DNA of 64,000 nt from the NCBI GenBank assembly GCA_963565915.1, contig OY751486.1, forward strand, positions 5,518,001 through 5,582,000, in the 5' to 3' direction. Shown piece by piece: positions 1 to 10,776 of the stretch; position 1 is the first letter of the stretch, and the number at the start of each line of letters is the position of its first letter. Position numbers and translations under genes: made by a program. The stretch is from Entoloma clypeatum (taxonomy: Eukaryota > Basidiomycota > Agaricomycetes > Agaricales > Entolomataceae). The notes under the pieces were generated by a model. That model saw nothing but the letters and a program-made list of their open reading frames with translations, did not search any database and was not told the DNA's origin.

Positions 1-54
1 NNNNNNNNNNNNNNNNNNNNNNNNNNNNNNNNNNNNNNNNNNNNNNNNNNNNNN
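1..54. other. assembly gap (N run)
   Basis: Run of 54 N at the window start. Confidence 1.
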
Positions 55-1877
55 CAGCAAAATACATCTTCTATATATATTATCTACAGTGGCAGAATAT
101 GAGAGGCAATGGTTCCACGGTTCTGATGATATGAAGTGTGCATCATTATTTTTGGGGCAATCAGAAGACATAGCTGGATCAGTTCATCTAAACATTTTCT
201 GGCATATTCCTTTCACAAAAGACACACCTCATTTATGTTTCTACAAAGATATTAGGTATAGGCCTTCTGGTTGTAGTGCAATATAAGGTGCGCTTTTTTC
301 ACTTTTTTGGCAGTTGCAGGATATATACCTACATGAGTTGAATAAACATTGCTCTTTTGTAAATGCATATAATGTATTATTTAAATTGAGATTGAGGATA
401 CAAAATATGAAGCAATCCACCTATTGGATGGCCCGAGATACATGATTTTGTGGTCAATGAGGCCAATTGATGGAGACGACACGTTGTTTGTTATTAGTCA
501 GCCGGCATGTTTGTCGGCTGATCCTTCATCAATCAATATGGACCCTGCCGCTAATCAAAAAGGGGGCAGTCCAGGTTCTGTTGCCATAGAGTTTGATTGT
601 GAGGGCGGCAAGATGGCGGCAGGTGCGAGTGATTTCTGCCGATCCTTGTAGCTCTCGGTGGTGGATTTACATACGGCGGCTATGGCAAAGACGGTGTCGA
701 GCCATCAGTGACGGTGAAGATCATCGATTGCAGCAATGCTGGCGGAGTTCAAGTGTCCCCAGTGCCGAAAATCAGCCATCAAGTTATCGTGGTCGCTCAC
801 ATCGCAACCACACCTCAAATAATCTGACAAAATAATCTGAGAATTGAGATGGACTAAAGTTCTCAACTCCCGTCAATTCAGAGTCCGACGCCCTGCTTTC
901 AACCCACCACTACAGACTTGGCAGTCTACTCAAGCCATTCTTCTTCCTAGGCCCATCCTTCCCTTTTCTGGCCATGAAACTCGCTGGGTACACGATTCAC
1001 CAATAGTCTCGACGCAACGGAGCAAGATCATTGCAGCCTCGGTGAGTTTTCTTGTCCATTCAAGCTCGCAATTCCATTTATGCTGTTCGACCCCTGGCAT
1101 AAGTGGAAGCCAGCCGACGCAGACGACAACGACCTGAAATACTCAGTTGTGATTTCATCCACATGTACAAGATCCGATTGTTCACGTCAACTCCGGCGAT
1201 ACCGCTGCGATGTGGAGGCGCGAACCGGCTACGGACGGTGCAGGGACGGTAAGCTTGAACACTCCGGAGAGCAGCGAGGCGAGTCGTAAACCACGAGGGA
1301 CACGAAACACAGAGATAGATGGTCAATTAGGTAGACTCAAGTGGGGTCCGCCCAAATGAGTGAGAGAGGAAGCGTTAGTGAAGCAAAGTTTTTAGAAACG
1401 AAGTTGAAAAGTGGGAGTCCGAAAGGCCAAGATGCATTTTCGCGATGCAAGTACAAACAATTTGTACCTACTAACATGTACAAAGAGAATTCGCTGTCAA
1501 GTTTCAAGCGAGATAATTGGTAACGAAGCGTCCGTAGATAGATGACAGGCAGGGTTGTAAGGAATGCAAGTTGTTTGTTACAGAAGCGATAAATTAAAAG
1601 GATTTTTGCCTTCAGCTTTTCGGTCCGGTCGTGTTGAGATCACCAGGCGCAGCGGGACTCATCGACCGTCGAATTACTAGGTATGACTCGGGTGCGGGGC
1701 TTTCAACTCGAGGAGAGCTATACCCTCCCCCGGACGGTGCTCGTTTGACGTCTATCCTCGAGGCGCACGACACTAACCCTACCGTCTAGTATTCTCGAGC
1801 CTCATCGTCTGTAAATGCATGTGTCCCCGTAGCGACGAAGCGCGAATTGCTTTTATCGGCGTGACGGGATGTCGATG
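55..1877. other. region without a supported gene
   Basis: Only short open frames occur (for example a 65-residue plus-strand frame at 89-286). None shows a recognisable domain or a convincing exon structure. The right end is the target site of the copia element: CGATG at 1873-1877 is repeated at 7659-7663. Confidence 0.6.
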
Positions 1878-2186
1878 TGTTGAAGTTCCACCTGGGTGCT
1901 AGCCACAGGTGTACTGAGCAACATAGCTACAGTGGAAGTACTCTACGATACCGCTATGGTCACTTACATGGTTTGGAGGGGTAAGGCTGGTGAGAACGGT
2001 TGAGGCTGGTAAGAGCGATGGAGCTGGTTAAGAGTCAAGAGACAACTTGTTGATATTGACAGTTTCCTGGTCTTATATACCGTACTACTGTTTGTACCAA
2101 CCAAACAAGTATGTAATGAAGATATGTAAAGGTCACGTGATGTAATCTAATCTAATCTAATCTACGTGATGGGAAAAGTTTCAACA
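1878..2186 (-). repeat. 3' LTR of copia element
   Basis: 309 bp, identical to the 5' LTR except for one T/C difference seen by eye. The CGATG target duplication is immediately outside and the polypurine tract immediately inside. Confidence 0.96.
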
Positions 2187-2196
2187 CCCCCCCATA
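2187..2196 (-). other. copia polypurine tract
   Basis: On the minus strand a run ending in seven G lies directly before the 3' LTR, the expected position of the plus-strand primer. It is short but correctly placed. Confidence 0.8.
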
Positions 2197-2260
2197 TTTA
2201 GTACATACTTCTAAATACATTTTTACTTTTTCCCACATATATATAGGTACTCTGTTTCGC

Positions 2261-5200
2261 CTAGTTCTTTATTAATCCGAAGTACGGGATAAACTTGGAA
2301 AAGAGGATTTTCCCCAGATTCTTAGTCAAAAGGTCTGCAGGGTTATTCACTCCTTCGATGAATTCGACCGTAATAATTCCTTCGGAGACTTTTTCTCTGA
2401 CGAAGTGGAATTGCACGTCAATGTGCTTGGATCGCTTCTCAGTTACAGGATTGGATGCGATAAAGACGGAGCCGTTGTTATCTCCATAGATCGGTACTGA
2501 TCCGATCTGCATTCCAAGTTCGGCAAGCATGCTTCTCAGCCATGTTGCTGCGCGACTGCAATCTGATAGCGCCATATACTCTGCTTCTGTAGAAGAGAGG
2601 GCGATGGTCTTTTGCGCCGATGATACCCATGTTATCGCTCCAGACGCCAGTGATATGAAGAAGCCGGTGGTAGACCTCCTCATGTTTTCATCTGACGCCC
2701 AGTCGGAGTCTGTGAATGCATAGATCCCTTTCCCTGAGTCCCCATCGTACATGATCGCGTAATTTTTTGTTGCCTTTAAATATCTGCAAATATCCCTAGC
2801 CACCTCTAAATGGCGTTTGGTGGGATTTGCGGAAAATTGGGACATTTTGATTACAGCAAAGCAGATGTCAGGCCTCGTTCCGATCATTAGATATAGGAGT
2901 GATCCGATGACGGATTGGTACTTAGATCGGAGTTCTGCATTGGGTTCATCTTCGGACGCCATGGGTTTGTAGCCCGTAGGGAGTGGGGTATGGGTGGCAT
3001 TAGATTCGCTCATCCCCATGCGTGCCAGAATTTTCTCAAGGTAAGGTACTTGATCAATGAAGATCCTCTTCCCACGTTGCCTTATTTGGATTGAGAGAAA
3101 TTCCTTTGGTTCCCCATCAGGCACTAGGTGACCTAGGTCCCTACATTCCCATGTTGTCATGAAGGCCTTCTTCTTTTCTAGCGTATATTCCCGGTTTGTG
3201 CCGAGAAAAGCAGAGTTGTCGACATAGATGACGGCAATTACAATTTCCCCGTTGGTACTTTTGTGAATGAATACTCCCGCATCGGAGTGAAGCCGGACAA
3301 AGCCGAGCTTTTTCATGGAGGAATCAAGTTCCCTCCACCAGGCTAATGCGGCCTGCTTAAGTCCATATAGAGCTTTGAATAGTTGGTACACGAGGTGTTC
3401 TTTCCCTTTTACTATGTAGCCCTCAGGCTGTCGCATGTAGATGACTTCACGAAGCGTTCCATAGAGGAAGGCTGATGAGACGTCCAAAAGAGTCATGAAC
3501 CACCCTTCAAGGGCTGTCAATGCCAGTATTAGTCGGACGGTTTCATATCTTACGACTGGTGAGAAGATCTGATCAAAGTCGATCCCTTCTACTTGTGAAA
3601 ATCCTTTTGCGACGAGGCGTGCTTTCAGGCGCCCGTCGGACTTTTCGTTGTAAACCCATTTGTTCCTTAGAGCTTTCCTTCCTGCAGGCAGGGGTACTAG
3701 CTCCGTGATCACCCCGCGGCGTTTGAGCATGTCTAGCTCTTTACGTTCAGCCGCATACCAGTCTTCTTTATTTGGAAGAGGGTATATGTCTTTATGGGAC
3801 ATTTCAACGATACCAACGTGGACTGATATTGCCTCCATCAGGAGGTCATTCATCCATGCCGTTTGACCGCCCAATCTCCGTCTTCGATCTAATTTTTCAA
3901 GATCAGATGCTGGAGTGTCTTCCCCATAGATGCTTCCTGGCATCTTCCGAACTCGTCGTTCCCTGATCGGTCGATCTGGTACTTGCTCGGGTTCCGGAGT
4001 GGGTACTCGTGGTTCGTCATCAGGCTCACTGGCAGGCAGTTCGTTGTCTGATTCAGGTTGATCCTGTTCAATGGGAACTGGGATATGAGGTGTTTCGTTG
4101 TGACTATCGTCATTGTTGCTGCCGGGAATGAGATCCTCAAACTCATCAGCCGGCTCTGGGTTTTCCATTTCTGGGTGGTTTTCTGGCAACGGGTCAATGT
4201 GGCATCTAGGGTACTTGCTTTCATCAAAGATAGCTTTCCCGCCCATGAAAATCGTGTTGGTCTCAGGATCCATGAAGCGGTATCCTTTGACCCCTGGTTT
4301 CGATCCGAGATAAATCATCAATCGGGATCTTGATTCCAGGGAGTTCCTACGTTTCTCCTTTGGGATATATACATATGCCTGACATCCGAATACTCTGATA
4401 CTAGACATGTCGGGGATCTCATTGGTCACCCTGGAGTAAGGGGTTTTCCATTCAAGACGCTGCATGGGGGTTCTGTTGTAGAGAAATGCTGCGTGTTCCA
4501 AACAGAATTCCCACCACATGGGCGGTAAGCATGCATCGAAGCGCAATGCCTGAGATTTTTCCCATAGTGTTCGATTGATCCTTTCTGCTCTACCATTCTG
4601 CTGGTGCTGATATGGGAGCGTGACATCGATCAGAATTCCATGATCGGCAAGTACATCCTTGTATTCGTCAAATTCTCCACCTCCATCAACCCGCCACTTT
4701 TTAGGGGTAGCGGCAAATTGATTCTGGATCATCGCAAGGAATTGTTTCAGCGCCGTGATGGCGCCTGACTTCTTCCTAAGCAAGACGACCCAGACATGGG
4801 ATGAAAAATCGTCCAAAAAGGTAAGGAAATATTTGTACTTATGGTACGATGCCGTGGATATCTGCTTCAAATCCGAATGGATCAAATCAAAGGGTTTGAC
4901 AGCCCTTGTCATCGAGTTAGGATAAGATTGATTCAGCATTTTCCCTTTGAGGCACCCCGTGCAGCTTTCCTGTGATTTCTCACGTACTAACGTCCTGGGT
5001 ACTCCTTTGGTACTAGTGGGAATTTTATTAAGCGCCTGGTCATTTGGGTGGCCAAGACGTTTATGCCAGGTTTCAATAGTGATTTCGCTAGAGATCGCGT
5101 GGATTTGGTCATAGCGTATTTCAGTGTCTAACCAGTAAATGGTTTGTCCGATGAAATGAGGCGAAAACTGTATTTTGTTCAGCCCTTTAGAGATATTAAT

Positions 5201-5635
5201 TTCTCCGCGCATTCCATCAACTTTGTAACCATGGTTAAGGAAGACGCCTAGGGACAATAGACGTGTGTCCATATCCGGAATATAAAATACCGGTCGTAGG
5301 AGATGGGTTTTAGTTTCCCCATTCAGGGTATGCCGTACTGGAACGGCCCCAACTCCGAGAATTTCCAGTTTCTTTCCCTTTGCAGCTGTTTGGACAAATC
5401 ACTTAGCCTTGAGAGGCCTGTAATACGCGAAGTCTTTGAACTCATGGGTAAAGTGTAATGATGCGCCGGAATCTAAGATCCACTGAGCGCGTTCTCTCTC
5501 TTTGCAGTGTGTGCAGGACGCGGAATGTTTGATATATTTTTTGTACAGATCATCACTAAAGAGATCTATACTATCTGCATCGGTACTGGCTAATATATAT
5601 TCAAACGTCTGTGCGTGATTATTAGCATTTCCCAT
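2261..5635 (-). pseudogene. pol: copia Pol (protease-integrase-RT-RNase H), one in-frame TGA
   Basis: A single frame from the ATG at 5635 to 2261, interrupted by one TGA at 5399-5401. The 78-residue part before the stop carries the aspartic protease signature (DSGA). After the stop come about 42 non-ATG-started codons, then a 1003-residue open stretch. That stretch holds the integrase HHCC finger (HKRLGH then CTGC) and core (DLIHSD, then DGGGEFDE, then an E in NGRAERIN). Reverse transcriptase follows (DVSSAFLYG, LYGLKQA), then RNase H (TDSDWA, STEAEYMAL). The usual YVDD polymerase motif reads YVDN (codons GAC AAC). Length and domain order are complete. The TGA may be a recent nonsense change or a read-through site, and one genome copy cannot decide this. 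Confidence 0.9.
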
Positions 5636-6988
5636 TTAATCAAGTTTGAGAGAAGAATGTGACGAACCGTCAAGTTCGATCAGCCCATCTTCGAATTGTT
5701 CCGGCCCCATCCGCTCGCTTTGATGGTCTATGTCCATCATTTTCAGTGATTCTTCTATCAACAGGGCTACGCGACGCTGTTTAGCCGGCCTTTCGTCGAT
5801 GTCAGGAATGATGGTATCTAGGATACGAAGATTCGATCCTGAGGGGCGAGCACCAATGCCGCGCGCGAGTTTGCGGACATGGTCGTTCTTTTTCCACACG
5901 GATGGTTTTTCAGAAGGAAGTCCGGTGTACTGTGACGGAGGGGGGTTCATTCGCTGAAGGAGCGACTGCATCTTTTGAGAGTCTGGCTGGGCGGTACTCA
6001 TTGTTTTTCCGCGCCCAGTGACGGTTGTGAAGGACGGTGTCGGAAGAGGAGGGAAGTGGATGGCGGGAGCAACGAACTCAACCGTTTCTTCCACATGGTC
6101 GGACGCGTTGTCCGCGGTGTTGGCGTTTTTCTTCTGATTGCGCCAGCGTCCTTTTCCCTTCTTCTTTTCAGAAGCGGTACTATGGTCAGTCGAGTTAGGC
6201 TGCTCGTCAGCGTCGTTCTGCGAGGTACTCGGCTTTTGCTGCTTTTCCCATTTGGGGTCCTGCCCCTTGCGCTTTGTCCCGGAGATTTTCCGGGCCTGCT
6301 CGTTGGACGTACGAGTGGACCCAATCGAATACTTGCGCCGGTATTCTGATATGATGCTTTCCGCGACGGCTTTGTATGTGAAGTCGTCGGCGTCATAGAC
6401 CTGAAAGAGGGCGGTGGAGAGTGACGACCAGGCGTCGGGAATTGCATTTGCCAGGATCATTGCCTGCATCAGATCGGGGACATCAAAGTTCGAATCGGCA
6501 AGCCGAGCGAAAAGAGACCCCAAGCGTTCAATTTCAGGGACGGGGTCGCGTCCAGAGAGCTTGTAGGTGGCGGCGGCCTTGAAGTCGCCGAAGATGACAG
6601 CCGGGGATACCTTGGAGTAGGCATCCTTTAATGACTTCCAGGCGTCTTTTGAGGATGTGGCGTCCTTGATGTGGCGTCTGATCGCCTCGGAGACCTTCAG
6701 GCGTATCGCCCCAAGAGCTATGTCGTCGTCCCTGATCCAGGCTTTTTCTTCCTTGCGGAAGCCGGGTTGGTCAACCGTGGTAGCCAGCACAGGGGGAGCA
6801 GTAGCAGTGGCGCCAGGGGTGGAGACTGTGGTGGTGAAGTCGGCGATGACAGGGCGGGGGATGTCGCCAGAAACAAGGCGCCAGACTCCTTGATGGAGGA
6901 GGTAGGACTTCATTTTCTCGGCCCAGCTCCGGTAGTCGATGCCGTCAAAGGCAGTGATTGTGTCGAGGGCAGAACGAGAGGTAGACAT
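5636..6988 (-). CDS. gag: copia Gag polyprotein
   Basis: A 450-residue open frame, starting about 360 nt inside the 5' LTR. The N-terminus (LDTITAFDGIDYR then W) matches the UBN2/copia-type gag family that forms the cytoplasmic virus-like particle. The middle holds helical gag-like sequence (about 90-220) and the rest is basic and low-complexity. No CCHC zinc knuckle is present. The only paired cysteines nearby (CTHC) lie after the gag stop, so nucleic-acid binding may rely on the basic region. The frame ends in TAA and the next codon, in the same frame, is ATG of the protease segment. Gag and Pol therefore share one reading frame, separated by a stop codon rather than a frameshift. Confidence 0.92.
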   Translation of the reverse strand: MSTSRSALDTITAFDGIDYRSWAEKMKSYLLHQGVWRLVSGDIPRPVIADFTTTVSTPGATATAPPVLATTVDQPGFRKEEKAWIRDDDIALGAIRLKVSEAIRRHIKDATSSKDAWKSLKDAYSKVSPAVIFGDFKAAATYKLSGRDPVPEIERLGSLFARLADSNFDVPDLMQAMILANAIPDAWSSLSTALFQVYDADDFTYKAVAESIISEYRRKYSIGSTRTSNEQARKISGTKRKGQDPKWEKQQKPSTSQNDADEQPNSTDHSTASEKKKGKGRWRNQKKNANTADNASDHVEETVEFVAPAIHFPPLPTPSFTTVTGRGKTMSTAQPDSQKMQSLLQRMNPPPSQYTGLPSEKPSVWKKNDHVRKLARGIGARPSGSNLRILDTIIPDIDERPAKQRRVALLIEESLKMMDIDHQSERMGPEQFEDGLIELDGSSHSSLKLD

Positions 6989-7334
6989 TGTGAATGAATC
7001 TAAAAAGGGTTCTCAATCAGTGATGTGTTATGAATATGATTCGAGAAAACAATTGAATGATTCCTTATGACATATTCCCTTCAGGAATAGCGGTCATGGG
7101 AAAACCCTTTATATGTCAGAAACGTATAAGGTGCGATCAACGTTTCCACATGGAGTGTACTAGGTCAATCCCCTTAGGGACGTCTCATGACAGGTACTTG
7201 TCGTAATGACGTTCCCAGGTTCATATGTGAAGAAGTATGACTCAGAACCTAGATCTTTCGATCGGTTCTTTGCCAACCAGGGTAGAGTGGGCAGGTACTT
7301 GCTGTTGCCAGCGTTTCCCAAGTCCCTCTGCTAT

Positions 7335-7349
7335 CCGGGGCCCATAACC
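7335..7349 (-). other. copia primer-binding site (half-tRNA type)
   Basis: The minus strand directly after the 5' LTR reads GGTTATGGGCCCCGG. Its complement, GGGCCCATAACC, matches the anticodon arm of initiator methionine tRNA (anticodon CAU), not the CCA-terminated acceptor end. Drosophila copia is known to prime from a cleaved 5' half of initiator tRNA. The same mechanism is inferred here. Confidence 0.75.
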
Positions 7350-7658
7350 TGTTGAAGTTCCACCTGGGCGCTAGCCACAGGTGTACTGAGCAACATAGCT
7401 ACAGTGGAAGTACTCTACGATACCGCTATGGTCACTTACATGGTTTGGAGGGGTAAGGCTGGTGAGAACGGTTGAGGCTGGTAAGAGCGATGGAGCTGGT
7501 TAAGAGTCAAGAGACAACTTGTTGATATTGACAGTTTCCTGGTCTTATATACCGTACTACTGTTTGTACCAACCAAACAAGTATGTAATGAAGATATGTA
7601 AAGGTCACGTGATGTAATCTAATCTAATCTAATCTACGTGATGGGAAAAGTTTCAACA
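7350..7658 (-). repeat. 5' LTR of copia element
   Basis: 309-bp LTR at the upstream end of the element, which is read on the minus strand. It starts and ends with the inverted heptamer TGTTGAA/TTCAACA. A TATATAAG box lies on the minus strand near 7544-7552 and is the likely promoter element. A short tandem TAATC run flanked by CACGTGATG-like words lies near 7607-7644. Confidence 0.96.
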
Positions 7659-9163
7659 CGATGATCGTCCAAAGATGAGATAAGAGGTTTTCTGTAAGGA
7701 TAGATTAAAAAGGAAGCAGTTTGGAGCCGTAAAAAAAGAAGCTTCATTGTAAGTAAGGGAGTCCGCGGGGACCGCAATGACGATGTTGACGAGAGTTGAA
7801 GCGGACGCGCGCGCGCGACGACGATCACCTGATGTGAATAGAGGGAAAGAGTGAACGTCCGTAGGGTGCATAGCACTCCTACAGCGATGCTTTGCACGTT
7901 TACCAGATCTCTACCGCGCTGCCACACCTACTTCCTCGCTCTCAACTCAATGCGGGGCAAAACTCCCACCTTCGAGATAGAACTAGTCGTTAAATATCGC
8001 ATATCAGGACTCAATCGGCATGCGAAGGACATCGTCGAGCTCGGTCCAGCTGCCCGTGTTTTTCGGTGCTAGGTTGACCGACGGGGGAGGCGCTGATGTG
8101 GTTGGTGATGGTGGACACTGCAAGGGCACCGTGGCCGGTTGTTCCCTTGTCAGAGTTGAATTCATGTAGGTAAGGTTCCACTATCTTCACCAGAGGTATG
8201 AACATTCATGACGTTGAAGCAAGTCAAGATACAGATTAAGCGAAAAATAATGGTGCATGCGTCCGCTACAAGCCCATAAGTGTTGCTTTTTCATCCATGG
8301 GGGTCGCTTGGTCGCTTCTCACCACGAACCCGCCACACAGACTTGAATGGCTGGGTCCTCAGAGTCTCGCGGGTGCACATTTAATCTGCAACCATACTTG
8401 ATGCGTGTTTTGAACATGTCTGTACCGGATTTCGGACTTCTATAATACTAGATTCTAATATATGCGAGTATAGTGCCAATTTTCAAACTGTGATGCTGAT
8501 GAACCATCCTCAAGCGAGTTCATTCAGTATGAAACCATCTACACCATCGGAAATCGATACGGATGGCAATAGTACGCCGGAAAAAGAGGGGGCAAGTCGC
8601 CTCGCTTCCCGGGCCGCAGTTCAAATCGTCTTCTGGGGGTCGGACCGCTTGATTATGCTCGTGACGGCGTTCCTTAAGCTTTTTAAGTACGCCGAGACGG
8701 TGACTGCATTGCACTGGGCCCTGACAGGGAAATTCTCTACTAGGTTGGAGGGTTCCTCCTTTGGTTTCTGTATGTGATCGTTTAAGCTTTTAAGATGCAA
8801 CAACTATGGCAACCCCCAGAGGTGGGGTATGGTTTACCATCGCCCATGACCACCAGATTGGCGCCAAGAACATTCCTCGAGATCGACCCTGGCCCTTCCG
8901 TACATTAACTTTGTCTCACGTAAGTACAAAAGTGGAGATGGTGGATGTTAAATATGTGAGGTTGAATCATATCGAAGTCATGACCTATCTTGGTGTGCTG
9001 TGGTATCCGGGGGATACCGTATAAGTAGGTTAGTCAAACGAAAAATAATATCGTGGGCATGGGTGTCGGGGGGAGGCTAAGAATCAGATACGAATCGGAA
9101 TGGAGAGTAAGACTTCTGCGGTCAGTAAGATGCGAAGGGGAAAAAACTTGGAAAGTTCCACTC
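7659..9163. other. intergenic region
   Basis: No frame longer than about 97 codons and no recognised domain. A 62-residue plus-strand frame from the ATG at 7887 lies inside 7851-8072 but has no identifiable relatives. A short CG-dinucleotide run occurs near 7805-7820. Confidence 0.5.
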
Positions 9164-9919
9164 TCAAAAACCTTCAGCAATGTGCAATCTCCACTGGTAA
9201 TCCCTCTCATCATCAGGAATATTCAATCCCGCAAACCGGTTTCTCCCCAACAAATAGTCGAGCCGTTTCATCCTCTGTCGTCCGTTCGGGTCCCTTCGTG
9301 CATACGCCGCTCTCACTGCTCCCACGGACGCTTCCCCTGCTAACTTCCGGGAACGCTCGATCTCATCGGCTGTGACTGTCTTTTGCATGCAGGCATACAT
9401 GCGCTCGAGAACGTCGCCTACCGTTATCGAGGATTCGCCATTGTGGCGCCGGGGATGTATGAGGATGCGCCAGGGAAAGTTCTCGCAAAAGATCTCGATG
9501 GGTTTGGAAGAGGATGTTGCGCGTTGGAGGAGGAGGTTGGGGCCAATGTCTTGTAAGGAGGGAGGCAGGGAGAGGTCAAACGTGATGAGAGGATGTGGTG
9601 CAGCGAGTGCGGGGTGGATGGGGTGTGTGGAGCGGGGAGATGATATCATGGGGGGCTGCCTTGATGCGGAAGAATAAAGAGGCGAGGAAAGAGGTAGTGA
9701 AGAAGTAGAAGAGAGTGAAGATGGGGTGCGAGTGCGTTGGCGGGCAAAGTCCGAGAACGCCATAGTGCTCGTTGCCGGGGAAGGGACAATGTAGTCCGTG
9801 GAGGGAGGAACACCGATGTGTACGAAGTTATTGTGTGGTGAGCTAAACGAATTGTCGATATTTCGGATGTCGATGTGTTCGTCCTCCTCTGCAAAGTGGA
9901 CAGCCCTTCGGAAAGCCAT
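9164..9919 (-). CDS. DUF6699-type protein
   Basis: 251 residues, single exon. The ATG at 9919 was chosen because it sits in a strong ACCATGG context; the frame stays open 27 codons upstream but that part reads like untranslated sequence. A minus-strand TATA-like stretch near 9967-9983 lies about 50-60 bp upstream. The N-terminal half is Ser/Pro-rich and low-complexity. The C-terminal half has the conserved block of the Agaricomycete DUF6699 family: a Phe/Pro/Trp segment (ENFPWRILI), the signature SSITVGDVLERMY, and a helical tail ending near RLDYLLGRNRFAG. No biochemical function is known for the family. It belongs to a set of five relatives in this window. Confidence 0.8.
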   Translation of the reverse strand: MAFRRAVHFAEEDEHIDIRNIDNSFSSPHNNFVHIGVPPSTDYIVPSPATSTMAFSDFARQRTRTPSSLSSTSSLPLSSPLYSSASRQPPMISSPRSTHPIHPALAAPHPLITFDLSLPPSLQDIGPNLLLQRATSSSKPIEIFCENFPWRILIHPRRHNGESSITVGDVLERMYACMQKTVTADEIERSRKLAGEASVGAVRAAYARRDPNGRQRMKRLDYLLGRNRFAGLNIPDDERDYQWRLHIAEGF

Positions 9920-10776
9920 GGTGAGAACCAAGTGTGGAGGCGGGAATAAGATGGCAAGAGGAAAAGGAATATATTTATACGGGAACGAAAAGAGAATCAC
10001 GCCAAAAAGAATAAAACACCTACCAGAGGGAAGATAAGATGGAGGAACGTACCAATCAAGGAAGCCACTTATAGATTTTCTGGTTGTACCATACTCGGAA
10101 AGGCTGTGTATAATAGTTCTCGCACATTCTAACCCAAGCCAAATCCACAGGACGGGAATGGCGGGACGCAGAGACAGAGGCGCACTGGTTCGCCATGCGA
10201 CTCGGTGATGCAGAGTCGATGCCGCACAGCTGTCACTGGCACTGGGTGGGTACCTTGCCGTCGGGCTGTCAACATACCGAGGACTTCCTTTCTAAGTAGA
10301 AGTTAAGGTTTTGATCCCATATCAAGTTCATATGTACGAGACCGTGCTCGCCGTAGTTGTCCTGGTCTTTTTGAGATTGTTTGCGGCAGATTATTGTCGT
10401 CATGCGCATTCGCTTTCGAATGTAGAGCGTATTGCACTGGCAAAAGGTGTCGTTCAGTTCCTTGGCGCCCAAGTACCTTATCGGTGTCCAGGATGCTTAA
10501 TGGCAGAAACAACAGCGTTCTTCCGACGCGAGCCAGCTTCCACGAACGTTCTGGTCTGACGCTGGCCAAGGGTCGCCAGCAGTTTCAGAAGGCTGCTCAC
10601 CTTTGTCTCTGAGGCCTGACTCGGCGCCGAAGTGCGCGTGCCCATCAACAGGAGGCAGGCAAGAGCTTTTGAAAAGCAAAGGGGGGCGTCACGCTGCAAC
10701 CCAAGTCACACTTCGCTTCATCGTCAGATATAAATGACACATAAATTCAAGATAGAACACTAGTCTTGCCGGATCT
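9920..10776. other. intergenic region
   Basis: Contains the upstream region of the DUF6699 gene (TATA-like box near 9967-9983). Short overlapping frames at 10269-10699 show no domain and look like chance. Confidence 0.5.

Larger units (their letters stand above)
1878..7658 (-). mobile_element. full-length Ty1/copia LTR retrotransposon
   Basis: The element is 5781 bp and its sense strand is minus. It is bounded by two 309-bp direct LTRs that begin TGTTGAA and end TTCAACA, and it is flanked by the 5-bp target duplication CGATG (1873-1877 and 7659-7663). Reading on the minus strand, the order is 5' LTR, primer-binding site, a ~360-nt leader, gag, protease, integrase, reverse transcriptase, RNase H, polypurine tract and 3' LTR. 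Integrase before reverse transcriptase defines Ty1/copia (Pseudoviridae). By eye the two LTRs differ at one position (1897 T versus 7369 C), so insertion is recent. Two in-frame stop codons and a YVDN variant at the polymerase site leave its autonomy in doubt. Confidence 0.97.
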
